Source: Euryarchaeota archaeon UBA136 (GTDB lineage Archaea; Thermoplasmatota; Poseidoniia; MGIII; CG-Epi1). Taken from it: a stretch of 36,478 nucleotides of DNA. A program made the position numbers and the translations under genes. The stretch covers positions 1-36,478 of the forward strand of contig DAXQ01000023.1 of assembly GCA_002506485.1 (NCBI GenBank), given 5' to 3'. The notes under the pieces were generated by a model. It saw nothing but the letters and a program-made list of their open reading frames with translations. It was not told the DNA's origin and did not search any database. Numbering within the stretch: the first letter of the stretch is position 1; each line of letters opens with the position of its first letter. Of this stretch, positions 1-8,472 are shown piece after piece.

Positions 1-524
1 CCCCAATCTACTAGTGGATTATCATAACAGAAAACCAAAGGCTGAATCATATGTCCTGTATTTTCAGCCGCTTTGAAAACTCCCATTTTGAAAGGCCCCA
101 GTTCTCCAAAACTTGAGGTTGTGCCTTCTGGAAAGATCCAGAGAGGGTCCTTTACTGCATTCCATTGGTTCAATTGCTGTATCGCTCCAGTTCTGGATTT
201 CAGATTCTCGCGTTTTACCCACAACATTCCGACTTTACTTGCAATAGGTCCAAATAGAAAATAATCCCTGACTTCAACTTTGGAAACAGCTCCTCCAGTC
301 TTAAGGGCCTCCACGACAATAGGATCTAGATAGCTGGTGTGATTGGCAGCTAGAAATCCCGGTTGAGGTTTTCCTTTGACATATATCTTCATGTTGTACC
401 GTTTGGCCAATTTCCTTGCTCTCAGGGTTATCAGTTTTCTATATTCTTCCTGTGAATAGAAGGGTACTTCCAGTCTCAATCTAAGGAAAAAGTAGAAGAA
501 GTACAGTAATTCGAAAAGCCACAC
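1..524 (-). CDS. plsC: 1-acyl-sn-glycerol-3-phosphate acyltransferase-like protein (PlsC family), C-terminal end outside window
   Basis: Reading the minus strand from GTG at 524 gives an open frame to the window edge with both PlsC landmarks. The HX4D catalytic motif appears as AANHTSYLDP, and the acyl-acceptor motif as WIFPEGTTSFGELGPFK. The family transfers an acyl group to lysophosphatidate or a related acceptor at the membrane. The N-terminus (WLFELLYFFYFFLRLRLEV) is very hydrophobic and probably a membrane anchor. An in-frame stop lies three codons upstream of the GTG (TAG at 533-531), so GTG 524 is the only reasonable start. The gene begins 36 bp after rps2 ends and is probably the last gene of the rpoK-eno-rps2 transcript. 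A complete second PlsC lies at 31857-32615. The family call is firm; the true substrate in an archaeon is not known. Confidence 0.85.
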   Translation of the reverse strand, partial: MWLFELLYFFYFFLRLRLEVPFYSQEEYRKLITLRARKLAKRYNMKIYVKGKPQPGFLAANHTSYLDPIVVEALKTGGAVSKVEVRDYFLFGPIASKVGMLWVKRENLKSRTGAIQQLNQWNAVKDPLWIFPEGTTSSFGELGPFKMGVFKAAENTGHMIQPLVFCYDNPLVDW

Positions 525-560
525 AACTTGCTATGGCTCTGTTCTTAAAAAGAAAACTCT

Positions 561-1175
561 TCAGATTAGCGGCGCTTCGAAATCGTCTATAGTCTCTTCA
601 AGGTCCTCATCCACCCCTAGTTCTCCTCTGATTCTCAAAATTTCTCTTGAGAGTAACCAATAGATCAGAGCTAGTGAGCGTCGCCCCTTGTTGTTACCAG
701 GTATAATGAGGTCCACGTTGTTAGTTAGATTGTTGGAATCACACATGGCGATTACAGGTATCTTGATGTTAATCGCTTCCCTGAAGGCCTGAGCATCAGC
801 CGCAGGATCGGTGAGAATGATAATTTTCGGTTCTATAAAAGTCCGCATTTCAGGATTTGTCAGCCTTCCTGGCGTGAATCTTCCAGCTATACAACTGAAT
901 CCACAAGTGTCAGCAAACTTCTTTGCAGGTTTCCAACCATATTGCCTGGCCGATACAACTAAAACATCTTGTGGTTCCTGTTCTTTTAGGAAATTAGCTG
1001 CTTCAACTATCTTCTCAGATGTCAGGTTGACATTTAAGATCCTGAGCCCATCCTCTCTTACCTTGTGGACATATGGTTCCATGTCTCTGCTTTTCTGTTT
1101 AGTGCCAATGTGCACACCGCAGGTAAGGAACGTATCCTCGTCGATGAGCAGCTCTTTGGATTCGGTCTCGGTCAT
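561..1175 (-). CDS. rps2: 30S ribosomal protein S2 (uS2)
   Basis: This 204-residue protein matches archaeal S2, a small-subunit protein that binds near the head and platform of the 30S particle. Recognisable stretches are FLTCGVHIGTKQKSRDMEPY near the N-terminus, LVVSARQYGWKPAKKFAD, the FTPGRLTNPEMRTFIEPKII block in the middle, and IPGNNKGRRSLALIYWLLSR near the C-terminus. Length is normal for archaea. ATG at 1175 overlaps the eno stop codon by four bases (ATGA), which suggests translational coupling. rpoK-eno-rps2 is a widely conserved archaeal gene order, and this supports the call. Confidence 0.97.
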   Translation of the reverse strand: MTETESKELLIDEDTFLTCGVHIGTKQKSRDMEPYVHKVREDGLRILNVNLTSEKIVEAANFLKEQEPQDVLVVSARQYGWKPAKKFADTCGFSCIAGRFTPGRLTNPEMRTFIEPKIIILTDPAADAQAFREAINIKIPVIAMCDSNNLTNNVDLIIPGNNKGRRSLALIYWLLSREILRIRGELGVDEDLEETIDDFEAPLI

Positions 1176-2365
1176 CTGAGTTTCTCGCTGATTCGTACTA
1201 GTTCATTAAGCTTTGCAATCCTTTCACCACCCATTATCCCGGTTTTGATAGCATGTGATTCAAAAGCCACACCCAAGTGTGCTATGGTCGAATCCGTGGT
1301 CTCTCCACTACGGTGCGAGATAATAGTTGCCATATCGGCCTTTTTGGCAAGATCAACTGCCTTGATAGTGTCTGTAAGTGTCCCTATCTGGTTTGGTTTA
1401 ATCAGGATTGAATTAGTGGCCTCCATATCTATTCCCTTTTGCAATCTTTCCGTATTCGTGACATAGAGATCATCGCCTATGACCAAGGCATCAGTCTGTT
1501 CTGTCAATACTGCCCATGACTCAAAGTCCTCTTGATCGATTGGGTCCTCAACTGAGTACAGGTCGTATTCCTCTATTAGGCCTAATACGAATTCGACCTG
1601 TTTTTCAGGCGTCAGGGTTTGCTCCTTGTACCTGTATCCCCCATCATGGTAAAATTCACTTGCAGCCATATCCAATCCAGGTCTGATTTCGATTCCTATC
1701 TCGTCACTTACCTTACTCGCTGCATCAACCACTAATTCTAGGGCCTCAACATTCCCCATTGGTGCGACCCACGCACCTTCGTCACCTTTGCCTAGAGCCA
1801 TATTTGGGAATTTTCCCTTTAGCATCTTACCTACTTCTTTGTGGACGGCAGAATTCGCCTCTATAGCCGTGTTTATGTCATCATCAAAGGAGGTGACCAG
1901 AAATTCTTGAATATCCGTTCCTCCAATGGCATGTGCACCGCCTCCCAATACGTTTGACATTGGTGCTGGAAGTGCATAGGTATCGGCTTTTCCAAGGTGT
2001 TCGTACAAGGCAATTCCTTTTGAGTCGGCAGCAGCCTTGGCACAAGCTAGTGAAAGTGCTATGCTGATGTTCCCTCCAACTTTACTAAAATTGTCAGTTC
2101 CATCTATTTCTCGGAGGGTCTTGTCAAAGTTTTCTTGGTCTTCAGTTGGAAGTCCTACCAATTGTGGCATTATCTTCTCTTCCGCGATTTTCATTCCTTT
2201 GGATACGCTACCATCAGGCCAGGCCACAGCTTCATGGGTTCCTGTCGATGCTCCTGCTGGGGCAGCAGCTCTACCAAATCCGTTTTTGGTCTTAATTTCA
2301 GCTTCGACAGTAGGATTGCCCCTAGAGTCTATAATTCTACGTAAAGCAATGTCTCGAATCTTCAC
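1172..2365 (-). CDS. eno: Enolase (phosphopyruvate hydratase)
   Basis: Interconverts 2-phosphoglycerate and phosphoenolpyruvate in glycolysis and gluconeogenesis, in the cytoplasm, using Mg2+. Sequence landmarks are RRIIDSRGNPTVEAEIKTK at the N-terminus, AAPAGASTGTHEA, GGGAHAIGGTDIQEFLV, YSVEDPIDQEDFESW, IGDDLYVTN, LIKPNQIGTLTDT and the SHRSGETTDSTIAHLGVA signature. At 397 residues it is somewhat shorter than the usual 410-430. The start is GTG at 2365, overlapping the rpoK stop as GTGA. It overlaps rps2 by four bases at the other end, so the three genes form one tightly coupled operon. Confidence 0.97.
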   Translation of the reverse strand: MKIRDIALRRIIDSRGNPTVEAEIKTKNGFGRAAAPAGASTGTHEAVAWPDGSVSKGMKIAEEKIMPQLVGLPTEDQENFDKTLREIDGTDNFSKVGGNISIALSLACAKAAADSKGIALYEHLGKADTYALPAPMSNVLGGGAHAIGGTDIQEFLVTSFDDDINTAIEANSAVHKEVGKMLKGKFPNMALGKGDEGAWVAPMGNVEALELVVDAASKVSDEIGIEIRPGLDMAASEFYHDGGYRYKEQTLTPEKQVEFVLGLIEEYDLYSVEDPIDQEDFESWAVLTEQTDALVIGDDLYVTNTERLQKGIDMEATNSILIKPNQIGTLTDTIKAVDLAKKADMATIISHRSGETTDSTIAHLGVAFESHAIKTGIMGGERIAKLNELVRISEKLR

Positions 2366-2544
2366 TTTTTCTCTCGATCAACGATGTCTATAGGAATAAC
2401 TCCGTCATCGTATTCCATTTGCGCGATTATAACCGGATCTATAATCTCCTTAGGAACCTTAATCTGGACTGGGGCGCCCATTGAAATCTGGAGCGCTCTA
2501 GCACCAATAACACGGGCCTTCTCAAATCTCGAATGTTCTCTCAA
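2362..2544 (-). CDS. rpoK: DNA-directed RNA polymerase subunit K (Rpb6/omega)
   Basis: A 60-residue protein with the archaeal RpoK core: RFEKARVIGARALQISMGAP followed by VQIKVPKEIIDPVIIAQMEY. RpoK is the Rpb6/omega counterpart that helps assemble the largest polymerase subunit. The start is TTG at 2544; no ATG or GTG is in frame before the stop at 2586-2584. A good promoter on the same strand (TATA at 2604-2597) predicts a transcript start near 2575, so the TTG would have a leader of about 30 nt. It is the first gene of the rpoK-eno-rps2 operon. rpl13, rps9 and rpoN, which often precede rpoK in archaea, are not here. Confidence 0.93.
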   Translation of the reverse strand: MREHSRFEKARVIGARALQISMGAPVQIKVPKEIIDPVIIAQMEYDDGVIPIDIVDREKK

Positions 2545-2595
2545 ATTTACACCAGCTTCCCAGACAATAATCGGGGTTTCTCGCTAATGGCACAA

Positions 2596-2610
2596 CTATA
2601 AAAAGTTTCC
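2596..2610 (-). promoter_or_regulatory. BRE/TATA promoter of the rpoK-eno-rps2 operon
   Basis: Read on the minus strand this is GGAAACTTTTTATAG: a purine-rich BRE-like element followed by an archaeal TATA box. Its centre is about 25 nt from a predicted start site near 2575. Confidence 0.7.
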
Positions 2611-2660
2611 TAACTATTTTGATTGTAAAAAAACACAACCAGTCAAGGATATCAAATTTC

Positions 2661-2676
2661 AGAAACTTTTTAAATA
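2661..2676 (+). promoter_or_regulatory. BRE/TATA promoter for the tandem surface-protein genes
   Basis: AGAAACTTTTTAAATA resembles a BRE plus TATA box and nearly matches the divergent rpoK promoter. It predicts transcription from about 2698-2700, leaving a leader of about 47 nt. The leader ends in AAAAAGGTGAAACG before the ATG at 2747; GGTG is a good archaeal Shine-Dalgarno core. Confidence 0.65.
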
Positions 2677-2746
2677 CATCCTACAGTGAGACTAGTTACC
2701 TTGTGTCTCTGATTAAGGGCATATAGGACGCAAAAAAGGTGAAACG

Positions 2747-4765
2747 ATGGAACGAAATGTACGAAATCTGGGTGTTTTCGTAGCTACTCTAGCTATGATT
2801 GCATCGGTTTTGATAGTGCCAAGTGTTAGTGCAGATGGCCATGATCTCGAGATCTCAGGATTAGGGGACGATGGCGTAACCTCTTACGCTTCGCAATACG
2901 GTACTGCCGAATTTCTAATAACTATTAGCAGTATGGCTGGCTCAGCGCATAATAATGTGTCTATAACTGCATCCGCTGATTGGGGCAGCATAACAACCGA
3001 AGCTTCAGTTACAGATGGGAGTAACGGCTGTACTGACGAAAATGTAGAGACAGATTTTGGAGCAGGTGGAACGATTGAGGCATGTATATCTGTGAGTGTA
3101 GCAGAAGCTGGAGCTGATATTGGAGATGTTGGAGCTGTAACGGTTTCAGCAACATCAGCTGAGGATTCAATTGGAGATTCAACGGAATTTACAGTTCAAG
3201 TTTCAAATTGGAGGGCTTATTCAAATGATGGGGCGCAATCCTATGCCGAAGGTGACACCAATCAATATACTATCTCTGTGAAGAATATCAAAGTAGATGA
3301 AAATGGTGATGCCGTAGAAATTGATGACGCAATCTCTATTTCACTATCCACAGTCGGCTCAGGTTGGAATATCGATAGTGATGATGCGGCTTGGGATAAG
3401 GCAGAGCTAACAGCTACTATACAATACCTAGCAGCAGACGCTGATTACGATCTCGTGCTGGATATCCAGTTGGTTGGGGAAATTGTCCCTGCATCCTCTT
3501 ACGTTGGTAATTCATTCGTAGTTTTCACCGTGCAGGATGGGACTGTCTATACCCTTGTTTCTCTTGAAGCCAGTGTCGCTGATAATTTCAGTGTTAACGT
3601 CACAGGTTCAGGTAATTATGACTCTGACAGTGGTTGTTCAGATGCTGAGGATGCAACGGGTTGGACACCTACCGTGAAGAATTTTGGAAACACTATGGAC
3701 AGTTTTTCAATAACTTTCGACACTGCTGATGCAGCTGGAGCAGGTTGGACCGTTGACGGTGCTACCAGTGATAACACAGGAATGTTGAATCCTAAATTTG
3801 AGCATAATGAGGCTGATGGGACGGGAATGTTCACTATGAACGTCGGTCTACACATTCCAGCTGGCTTACCAGCAGGTACAATGCACGGTTTCACAATGAC
3901 TGTGATTTCTGATACTGATTCGTCAGTTACACAGACTCAGTCATTCAGCGCGACCGTAACTCAGTGTTATGGTTTGACAATGACTGTAGATAAAGCGGCA
4001 GATAGCGCTAATCCAGGCAATTCAGCTGATTTCACGATATCTGTAACAAATGGAGGTAATGGAGATGATACAGTTTCCCTTGCAACAATGGGAGCCTCAG
4101 AATGGTCACCAACTCTGGCTGAATCGGAGTTAACAATTGCAAGCGGAGCAACGTCAACGACTTTACTCAGCATAACGGTTCCATCTGATGCTAGCGCCAA
4201 CGCAGCTAGTGGCAGTGTGATGGCACACGCTTATTCCGAGGGTTGTGGAGATGACACTACAGATTGTGGCTATGCGTATGATGTCAGCGTCTCTGTGACG
4301 GCTAATCAGGTCTATGGCCTAACTGCCGGTTATTACTCGAATGAGACGGATGTGGTAAAGGACACCGTATCTGTTCAGGAGACTATGACGGTTCAGATGA
4401 AATTCACAGTTACCAACGATGGAAATGGAAATGATGAGATTGTCCTTTCATTGGCCAATGCCCCAGCATGGGTAACTCTTGGACAAACTGAAGCTTTGGC
4501 AGGCCCAGGCCAGACAATGACCTTGACGGTTGATGTCGGTCCAGCAGGTGCTGTTGGAGATTATACATTCCAGGTAACAGCTACTTCAGCAGATGGTACG
4601 ACCTCTTCCACTACAGAGGATCTCACAGTAACGGTTACAGAGAAGGTTGATGATTCTGGTGGTCCAGCAACTGAAAAAGTAGAAGAAGACGATAGTCCCG
4701 GTTTTGGTATTATCACAGCTATAGCTGCTATAGGGGCGGTTCTTCTAATCAGACGCAGGTTGTAG
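2747..4765 (+). CDS. Secreted surface protein with NEW3-like beta-sandwich repeats and PGF-CTERM anchor
   Basis: A 672-residue exported protein. Residues 1-29 form a signal peptide (charged start, hydrophobic core, cleavage near PSVSA/DG). The body contains repeated beta-sandwich modules resembling NEW3/CARDB domains, seen in phrases such as VTNGGNGDDTVSLATMGAS and VTNDGNGNDEIVLSLANAP. The last 22 residues start with PGFG, continue as a hydrophobic segment and end in LLIRRRL. That is the PGF-CTERM signal, which in archaea is processed by archaeosortase A and replaced by a lipid anchor. The mature protein is acidic and rich in Thr, Ser and Asp. It probably sits on the outer cell surface as an S-layer or adhesive component; the exact role is unknown. 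The next gene is a paralogue 10 bp downstream. Confidence 0.8.
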   Translation: MERNVRNLGVFVATLAMIASVLIVPSVSADGHDLEISGLGDDGVTSYASQYGTAEFLITISSMAGSAHNNVSITASADWGSITTEASVTDGSNGCTDENVETDFGAGGTIEACISVSVAEAGADIGDVGAVTVSATSAEDSIGDSTEFTVQVSNWRAYSNDGAQSYAEGDTNQYTISVKNIKVDENGDAVEIDDAISISLSTVGSGWNIDSDDAAWDKAELTATIQYLAADADYDLVLDIQLVGEIVPASSYVGNSFVVFTVQDGTVYTLVSLEASVADNFSVNVTGSGNYDSDSGCSDAEDATGWTPTVKNFGNTMDSFSITFDTADAAGAGWTVDGATSDNTGMLNPKFEHNEADGTGMFTMNVGLHIPAGLPAGTMHGFTMTVISDTDSSVTQTQSFSATVTQCYGLTMTVDKAADSANPGNSADFTISVTNGGNGDDTVSLATMGASEWSPTLAESELTIASGATSTTLLSITVPSDASANAASGSVMAHAYSEGCGDDTTDCGYAYDVSVSVTANQVYGLTAGYYSNETDVVKDTVSVQETMTVQMKFTVTNDGNGNDEIVLSLANAPAWVTLGQTEALAGPGQTMTLTVDVGPAGAVGDYTFQVTATSADGTTSSTTEDLTVTVTEKVDDSGGPATEKVEEDDSPGFGIITAIAAIGAVLLIRRRL

Positions 4766-4775
4766 AGGAGTAATA

Positions 4776-6791
4776 ATGATGATAAGCAATAGACGACAGG
4801 CCCTGCCGTTATTTGTAGTGCTGCTGATGGTCGTGTCAGTCTTTGCTTTCACGCCAGCCAGTGCTGCAAGCTCCCTTATAGCTACTTTAGATGCAGATCA
4901 TGGACCATATTCCTTTGCCTCGGTAAACGGTTCGGCAGAGTATACTGTAACAATCACCAATGACGGAGATGTCGATTTTGAGGATGTTGAGATATCAGCC
5001 TCTTTCATGGATGATACTTGGCTTCCTGAGAATGTGACTTTCTCATCATCTGGTAACGAAGGCACTGTAAGCATTCTTCTGGGTCCATTAGTATCGAGTG
5101 CAGTGATTCAGGTTCAGGTTTCAGCTACTGTCGGGAATGGCGCCAAGGTAGATTTTGCCCAAGTGCCTATGCAGATTAATGTAGAGGCCTATGATGAAGG
5201 CGGTGAAGGCGCTTCGGTGGGTTTAGAAGCGATGATTTGTGTAACGAATTGGATTGCCTATGAATCCAACTTTCCAAATCAGCCAACTATCAACACTTTC
5301 AATATGGGTGATTCATATGACTACCAGATTGTAGTAGAAAATATTGCGGTCACCAAGAATCCGGATAATACAACAGCACCAATGCCTATTCGTGATCATA
5401 TAACTGTCCAGTATTCGGGAATCTCTGGCTGGGCTGTTACAAGTGATGACGAGGGATGGCACCCATTCTTTGGAGGTACTTTGGAGGGTATGGATGCGTC
5501 AGTTTCACACACTTGGAATGTAGCGATTGAATTGACGGGTAACGTGAAAGCAGGAGACCATATAGTTGATTTTCAGGCTACAAGTACGGACCCTGATGGC
5601 CCAATGGGTGGAATGCCCTATATCCAGCCGTATGGTATGACTGCAATACCAGTTTCAGCTGCTGAATGGTATGGTGTAAGTGTTTTGGGTGCAGGTAGCC
5701 GTAACGTGGATTTGAGTGAAGGTTCAGCTATATCTACTTGGAATGTGGCAGTTAACAATCTTGGTAATACTAAGGACACTTTCAGTATCACTTGGGATAA
5801 TTCGGGCGTTCCAGCAGGCTGGACTCTAAGTAGCACACCAGACACTTCTGGTGAGATAGATTGGCAAGGCTCGTCCACTTTTGATATGTCTTTGACGGTT
5901 CCTGCAGATGCATTGGCAGGTGCTTCAGCTTCATTCTCGATGACAGCAACCTCTTCGAATTCAGATGACGAAACAGCGTCACAATCGTTTGTAGCCACGG
6001 TCGACCAGCATTATGGAGTTTCATTGAGCGCAGACAACGATTCCAAATCCAAGGCACCTGGTGGCATGGCAGATTTCATTTTTAATGTCGCCAATACTGG
6101 TAACGGAGAAGATACTTTTGGAATTATGGTAGATGGTCCTGCACTTTGGATGCCGACCGCAAGTCAATCGAATATAACGATATCTGCAGTAAGTAGCGGC
6201 CAGTTCACCGTTTCAGTTACCATTCCTGATGACAAGGATGCTGGAGCTGAAAGTGGAGACATAATCGTAACGGTTTCTTCATCTGATGGTGAAAGTACGG
6301 CCAATCACAGCGTATCAGTTTCCACATCTCAGGTATATGACATATCCATGAGCCATGTGTCCGGTTCCGATGGAACTGTGACAGTGACTCAGGAAACCCA
6401 GTTACAGCTAAGATTGAATGTAACCAATAATGGAAATGGTGTTGACGCGATAACTTTCGCGATGGAGAATCAGCCTCCTTGGGCAGTTCTCGGTTCAGAC
6501 TCGATCCAGATAGGTCGAGGACAGACAATTGCAATCGTTATTACCTTGTCACCAGATACAGCAGCCCTTTCTGGACGTGACTATATCTTCCAGGTTGTTG
6601 CGACATCTGCCGATGGTTCAGAGACTACAAGTCCGGATTTGACAGCTCAGATAGAGGTAAAGGAGACTGAGAGTGAAGAGGTCGTGACTGAGGAACTGGA
6701 TGAAGATGATGAAGGCGGTCTTCCCGGTTTCAGCATGTTTGTTTCACTGCTGGCCCTGACGATTGTAGTATTGTCACGCCGGAAAGATTAG
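4776..6791 (+). CDS. Secreted surface protein, paralogue of the preceding gene, with PGF-CTERM anchor
   Basis: This 671-residue protein has the same plan as its upstream neighbour and almost the same length. Residues 1-30 are a signal peptide ending TPASA, several NEW3-like repeats follow (for example VNNLGNTKDTFSITWDNSG and VANTGNGEDTFGIMVDGPA), and an acidic linker precedes a C-terminal PGFS, hydrophobic segment and SRRKD tail. The tail fits PGF-CTERM, though the hydrophobic part is richer in bulky residues. A GAGGAG ribosome-binding site at 4765-4770 lies five bases before the ATG and overlaps the upstream stop. A second ATG follows immediately. The pair looks like a tandem duplication making two related surface proteins from one transcript. 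Function beyond surface display is unknown. Confidence 0.78.
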   Translation: MMISNRRQALPLFVVLLMVVSVFAFTPASAASSLIATLDADHGPYSFASVNGSAEYTVTITNDGDVDFEDVEISASFMDDTWLPENVTFSSSGNEGTVSILLGPLVSSAVIQVQVSATVGNGAKVDFAQVPMQINVEAYDEGGEGASVGLEAMICVTNWIAYESNFPNQPTINTFNMGDSYDYQIVVENIAVTKNPDNTTAPMPIRDHITVQYSGISGWAVTSDDEGWHPFFGGTLEGMDASVSHTWNVAIELTGNVKAGDHIVDFQATSTDPDGPMGGMPYIQPYGMTAIPVSAAEWYGVSVLGAGSRNVDLSEGSAISTWNVAVNNLGNTKDTFSITWDNSGVPAGWTLSSTPDTSGEIDWQGSSTFDMSLTVPADALAGASASFSMTATSSNSDDETASQSFVATVDQHYGVSLSADNDSKSKAPGGMADFIFNVANTGNGEDTFGIMVDGPALWMPTASQSNITISAVSSGQFTVSVTIPDDKDAGAESGDIIVTVSSSDGESTANHSVSVSTSQVYDISMSHVSGSDGTVTVTQETQLQLRLNVTNNGNGVDAITFAMENQPPWAVLGSDSIQIGRGQTIAIVITLSPDTAALSGRDYIFQVVATSADGSETTSPDLTAQIEVKETESEEVVTEELDEDDEGGLPGFSMFVSLLALTIVVLSRRKD

Positions 6792-6803
6792 TCTAAGGCT
6801 AGT

Positions 6804-6810
6804 CTTTATT
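6804..6810 (+). promoter_or_regulatory. TATA-like element for nadC
   Basis: CTTTATT is centred about 32 nt before the ATG at 6839 and predicts a start near 6832. The TTG at 6827 would lie upstream of that, which favours the ATG as the translation start. Confidence 0.4.
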
Positions 6811-6838
6811 CCGTCACTTTAAGTCATTGCCATCATCC

Positions 6839-7648
6839 ATGGCAGATATTCTGGATGACTGGTTGACTGAGGATTTCGGAGATGGCGACGTCACAAGTCA
6901 ATCGGTAGTCGATAATTCACCTTGTAGAGCAGAGGTTACAGGTGGTCCAGGTATAATCTCAGGACTGGAGATTTGTGATAAATTACTGTCCAAGGTCAAT
7001 GTTAAGGGTGATACAAGCTTCACCGATGGTGATAGAATCCAATCGGATGCCTCCATCCTTTCTTTATCTGGAAAAGCACATGATATCCTCAGGGTAGAAA
7101 GGCTTCTGTTGAATATCCTTTGTCATCTGAGTGGCATTTCTACATTTACAGCTAAGATTGTGGAGTTAGCTAAGTCAGTCAATCCCAAAGTAGAGATCCT
7201 AGCCACCAGAAAAACAGTACCGGGTCTCCGCGAGTTCGAGAAGCAAGCTGTGGTTCATGGCGGTGGTCAGACCCATAGGATGAGATTGGATGATGCGATC
7301 CTAATCAAGGACAATCATTTGCAGTTATGTAAGGAAATAACCAAGGCCGTAGAGCGTTCCAGAATGAAGCATCCAGACCTTATGATAGAAGTAGAGGCCG
7401 ACAACAATGAACAGGCCCTTGAAGCCGCTAAATCTGGGGCAGATAGGGTCATGCTAGATAATTTTACACCCGAGGCCATTGAGAAAGCGGCGTTGAGTTT
7501 GCGGAAAATCTCTGATATTGAGATTGAGGTATCTGGTGGAATCACTATAGATAATATCAAAGCTTATGCACCTTTTGCCGACTTTATAAGTTTAGGTAGC
7601 CTGACGATGGCAGCACCTCCCATTGATTTTTCATTACATGTCAATTGA
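6839..7648 (+). CDS. nadC: Nicotinate-nucleotide pyrophosphorylase (quinolinate phosphoribosyltransferase, carboxylating)
   Basis: Converts quinolinate and PRPP to nicotinate mononucleotide, CO2 and pyrophosphate in de novo NAD synthesis. The N-terminal EDFGDGDVTSQSV and the core LATRKTVPGLREFEKQAVVH, GGGQTHRMRLDDAILIKDNH, IEVEADNNEQALEA, ADRVMLDNFTPEA and EVSGGITIDNI are all family hallmarks. The usual GGGxNHR reads GGGQTHR here. I start at ATG 6839 (269 aa); a TTG at 6827 would add four residues. The stop overlaps the start of tsr3, so the two are probably co-expressed. nadA and nadB are not in the window. Confidence 0.95.
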   Translation: MADILDDWLTEDFGDGDVTSQSVVDNSPCRAEVTGGPGIISGLEICDKLLSKVNVKGDTSFTDGDRIQSDASILSLSGKAHDILRVERLLLNILCHLSGISTFTAKIVELAKSVNPKVEILATRKTVPGLREFEKQAVVHGGGQTHRMRLDDAILIKDNHLQLCKEITKAVERSRMKHPDLMIEVEADNNEQALEAAKSGADRVMLDNFTPEAIEKAALSLRKISDIEIEVSGGITIDNIKAYAPFADFISLGSLTMAAPPIDFSLHVN

Positions 7649-8093
7649 AATTAGAATTCTCTGCTTTGATCAGGACGATCCAAAAAAATGTACAGCAAAA
7701 AGAATGGAAAGATTTGGTCTTTCCCGAAATTATAGTTCACTGAGGACGTTGCCATTGCAAGGGATTGTCCTTGACCCTTTTTCAGAGAGAGTATTATCTA
7801 ACAGCGATTCAATATTGGCCGAAGTTGGCGGTATTGTTGGTGTTGATTGTTCTTGGAATATGGCCGAGGCCACGTTCTCCAAGTTGAAATTAATGGGTTT
7901 AGAACCAAGGAAATTACCAGACGTGATCCCCGCCAATCCAGTTAATTCGGGAAAGATTGGAAAATTGACAACAGCTGAAGCTATAGCAAGCGCCTTGATG
8001 TTCTGTCATCAGAAAGAGCAGGCAGTCGAGATAATGTCCATTTTCAAGTGGGGTCCGGCCTTTCTCGAAATGAATTCTTCAATCTGGAAATAA
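7638..8093 (+). CDS. tsr3: rRNA aminocarboxypropyltransferase Tsr3 (DUF367)
   Basis: Tsr3 transfers the 3-amino-3-carboxypropyl group from SAM to a hypermodified pseudouridine of small-subunit rRNA during ribosome maturation. The 151-residue sequence carries the family's conserved segments: DQDDPKKCTAKRMERFGL, LDPFSERVLSNSD, GIVGVDCSWN and IPANPVNSGKIGKLTTAEAI. ATG at 7638 gives MSIEIRIL, the usual compact N-terminus, and overlaps the nadC stop. An upstream TTG at 7623 would add five residues inside nadC and is less likely. Neighbouring ribosome genes fit the role. Confidence 0.92.
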   Translation: MSIEIRILCFDQDDPKKCTAKRMERFGLSRNYSSLRTLPLQGIVLDPFSERVLSNSDSILAEVGGIVGVDCSWNMAEATFSKLKLMGLEPRKLPDVIPANPVNSGKIGKLTTAEAIASALMFCHQKEQAVEIMSIFKWGPAFLEMNSSIWK

Positions 8094-8100
8094 TAAATGG

Positions 8101-8121
8101 TATAAACCAACTCATGTTGGT
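8101..8121 (+). promoter_or_regulatory. TATA element and adjoining inverted repeat before the 103-aa gene
   Basis: TATAAA at 8101-8106 is centred about 20-26 nt before the two candidate ATGs at 8124 and 8130, suggesting a leaderless transcript. A perfect inverted repeat ACCAAC-TCAT-GTTGGT covers 8106-8121, between the TATA box and the start, where a regulator could bind. Whether it is functional is unknown. Confidence 0.4.
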
Positions 8122-8123
8122 CT

Positions 8124-8435
8124 ATGCCTATGTCCACTTTAACATCAGTTGAAGCAGAACCAAAGTTCACATTTGAAGGTATCAATCACCGTCTCTTCAT
8201 TGAGGGCCGGGGATTTGATTTCAGGAAATTAAGTATTGATTCTTTAGGTAGCGCGGTTTTGAAATTGGATGATTTGGAGGACCGATTGTATAGCCTTCTA
8301 GATTTTGAAGAACCTAGAGTAATATATGTAGTCTCCAGAGATGGGTCTGAAGATTTGATTTTACAAGGCTGCAGAATTAAGTCGATTATTGGAAATGAAT
8401 GTAGACTTTCATACTCCAAGTATCAAGCAGGCTGA
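8124..8435 (+). CDS. Hypothetical protein, 103 aa
   Basis: I do not recognise this protein. It is small, soluble and mildly acidic, with alternating hydrophobic residues suggesting a beta-rich fold (EPRVIYVVSRDG, EDLILQGCRIKSIIG). There is no signal peptide, membrane segment or metal motif. The start is ATG 8124 or, given a TATA box at 8101-8106, possibly ATG 8130. It lies alone between tsr3 and the geranylgeranyl reductase on the same strand. The open frame fills its gap and looks coding, but no function can be proposed. Confidence 0.6.
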   Translation: MPMSTLTSVEAEPKFTFEGINHRLFIEGRGFDFRKLSIDSLGSAVLKLDDLEDRLYSLLDFEEPRVIYVVSRDGSEDLILQGCRIKSIIGNECRLSYSKYQAG

Positions 8436-8442
8436 TGAGTGG

Positions 8443-8451
8443 CTTAATTTA
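8443..8451 (+). promoter_or_regulatory. TATA-like element for the geranylgeranyl reductase gene
   Basis: CTTAATTTA is centred about 26 nt before the GTG at 8473, the spacing expected for a leaderless archaeal mRNA. Confidence 0.4.
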
Positions 8452-8472
8452 GACTGTTTAATGTAGCTCAGT

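Noticed and set aside
73..264. Plus-strand open frame of 63 residues at the start of the window
   Set aside because: It is the shadow of a minus-strand plsC frame that carries the HX4D and FPEGT motifs across the same bases.
811..1466. Two overlapping plus-strand frames of 122 and 133 residues
   Set aside because: They are antisense to conserved rps2 and eno coding sequence and show no recognisable protein features.
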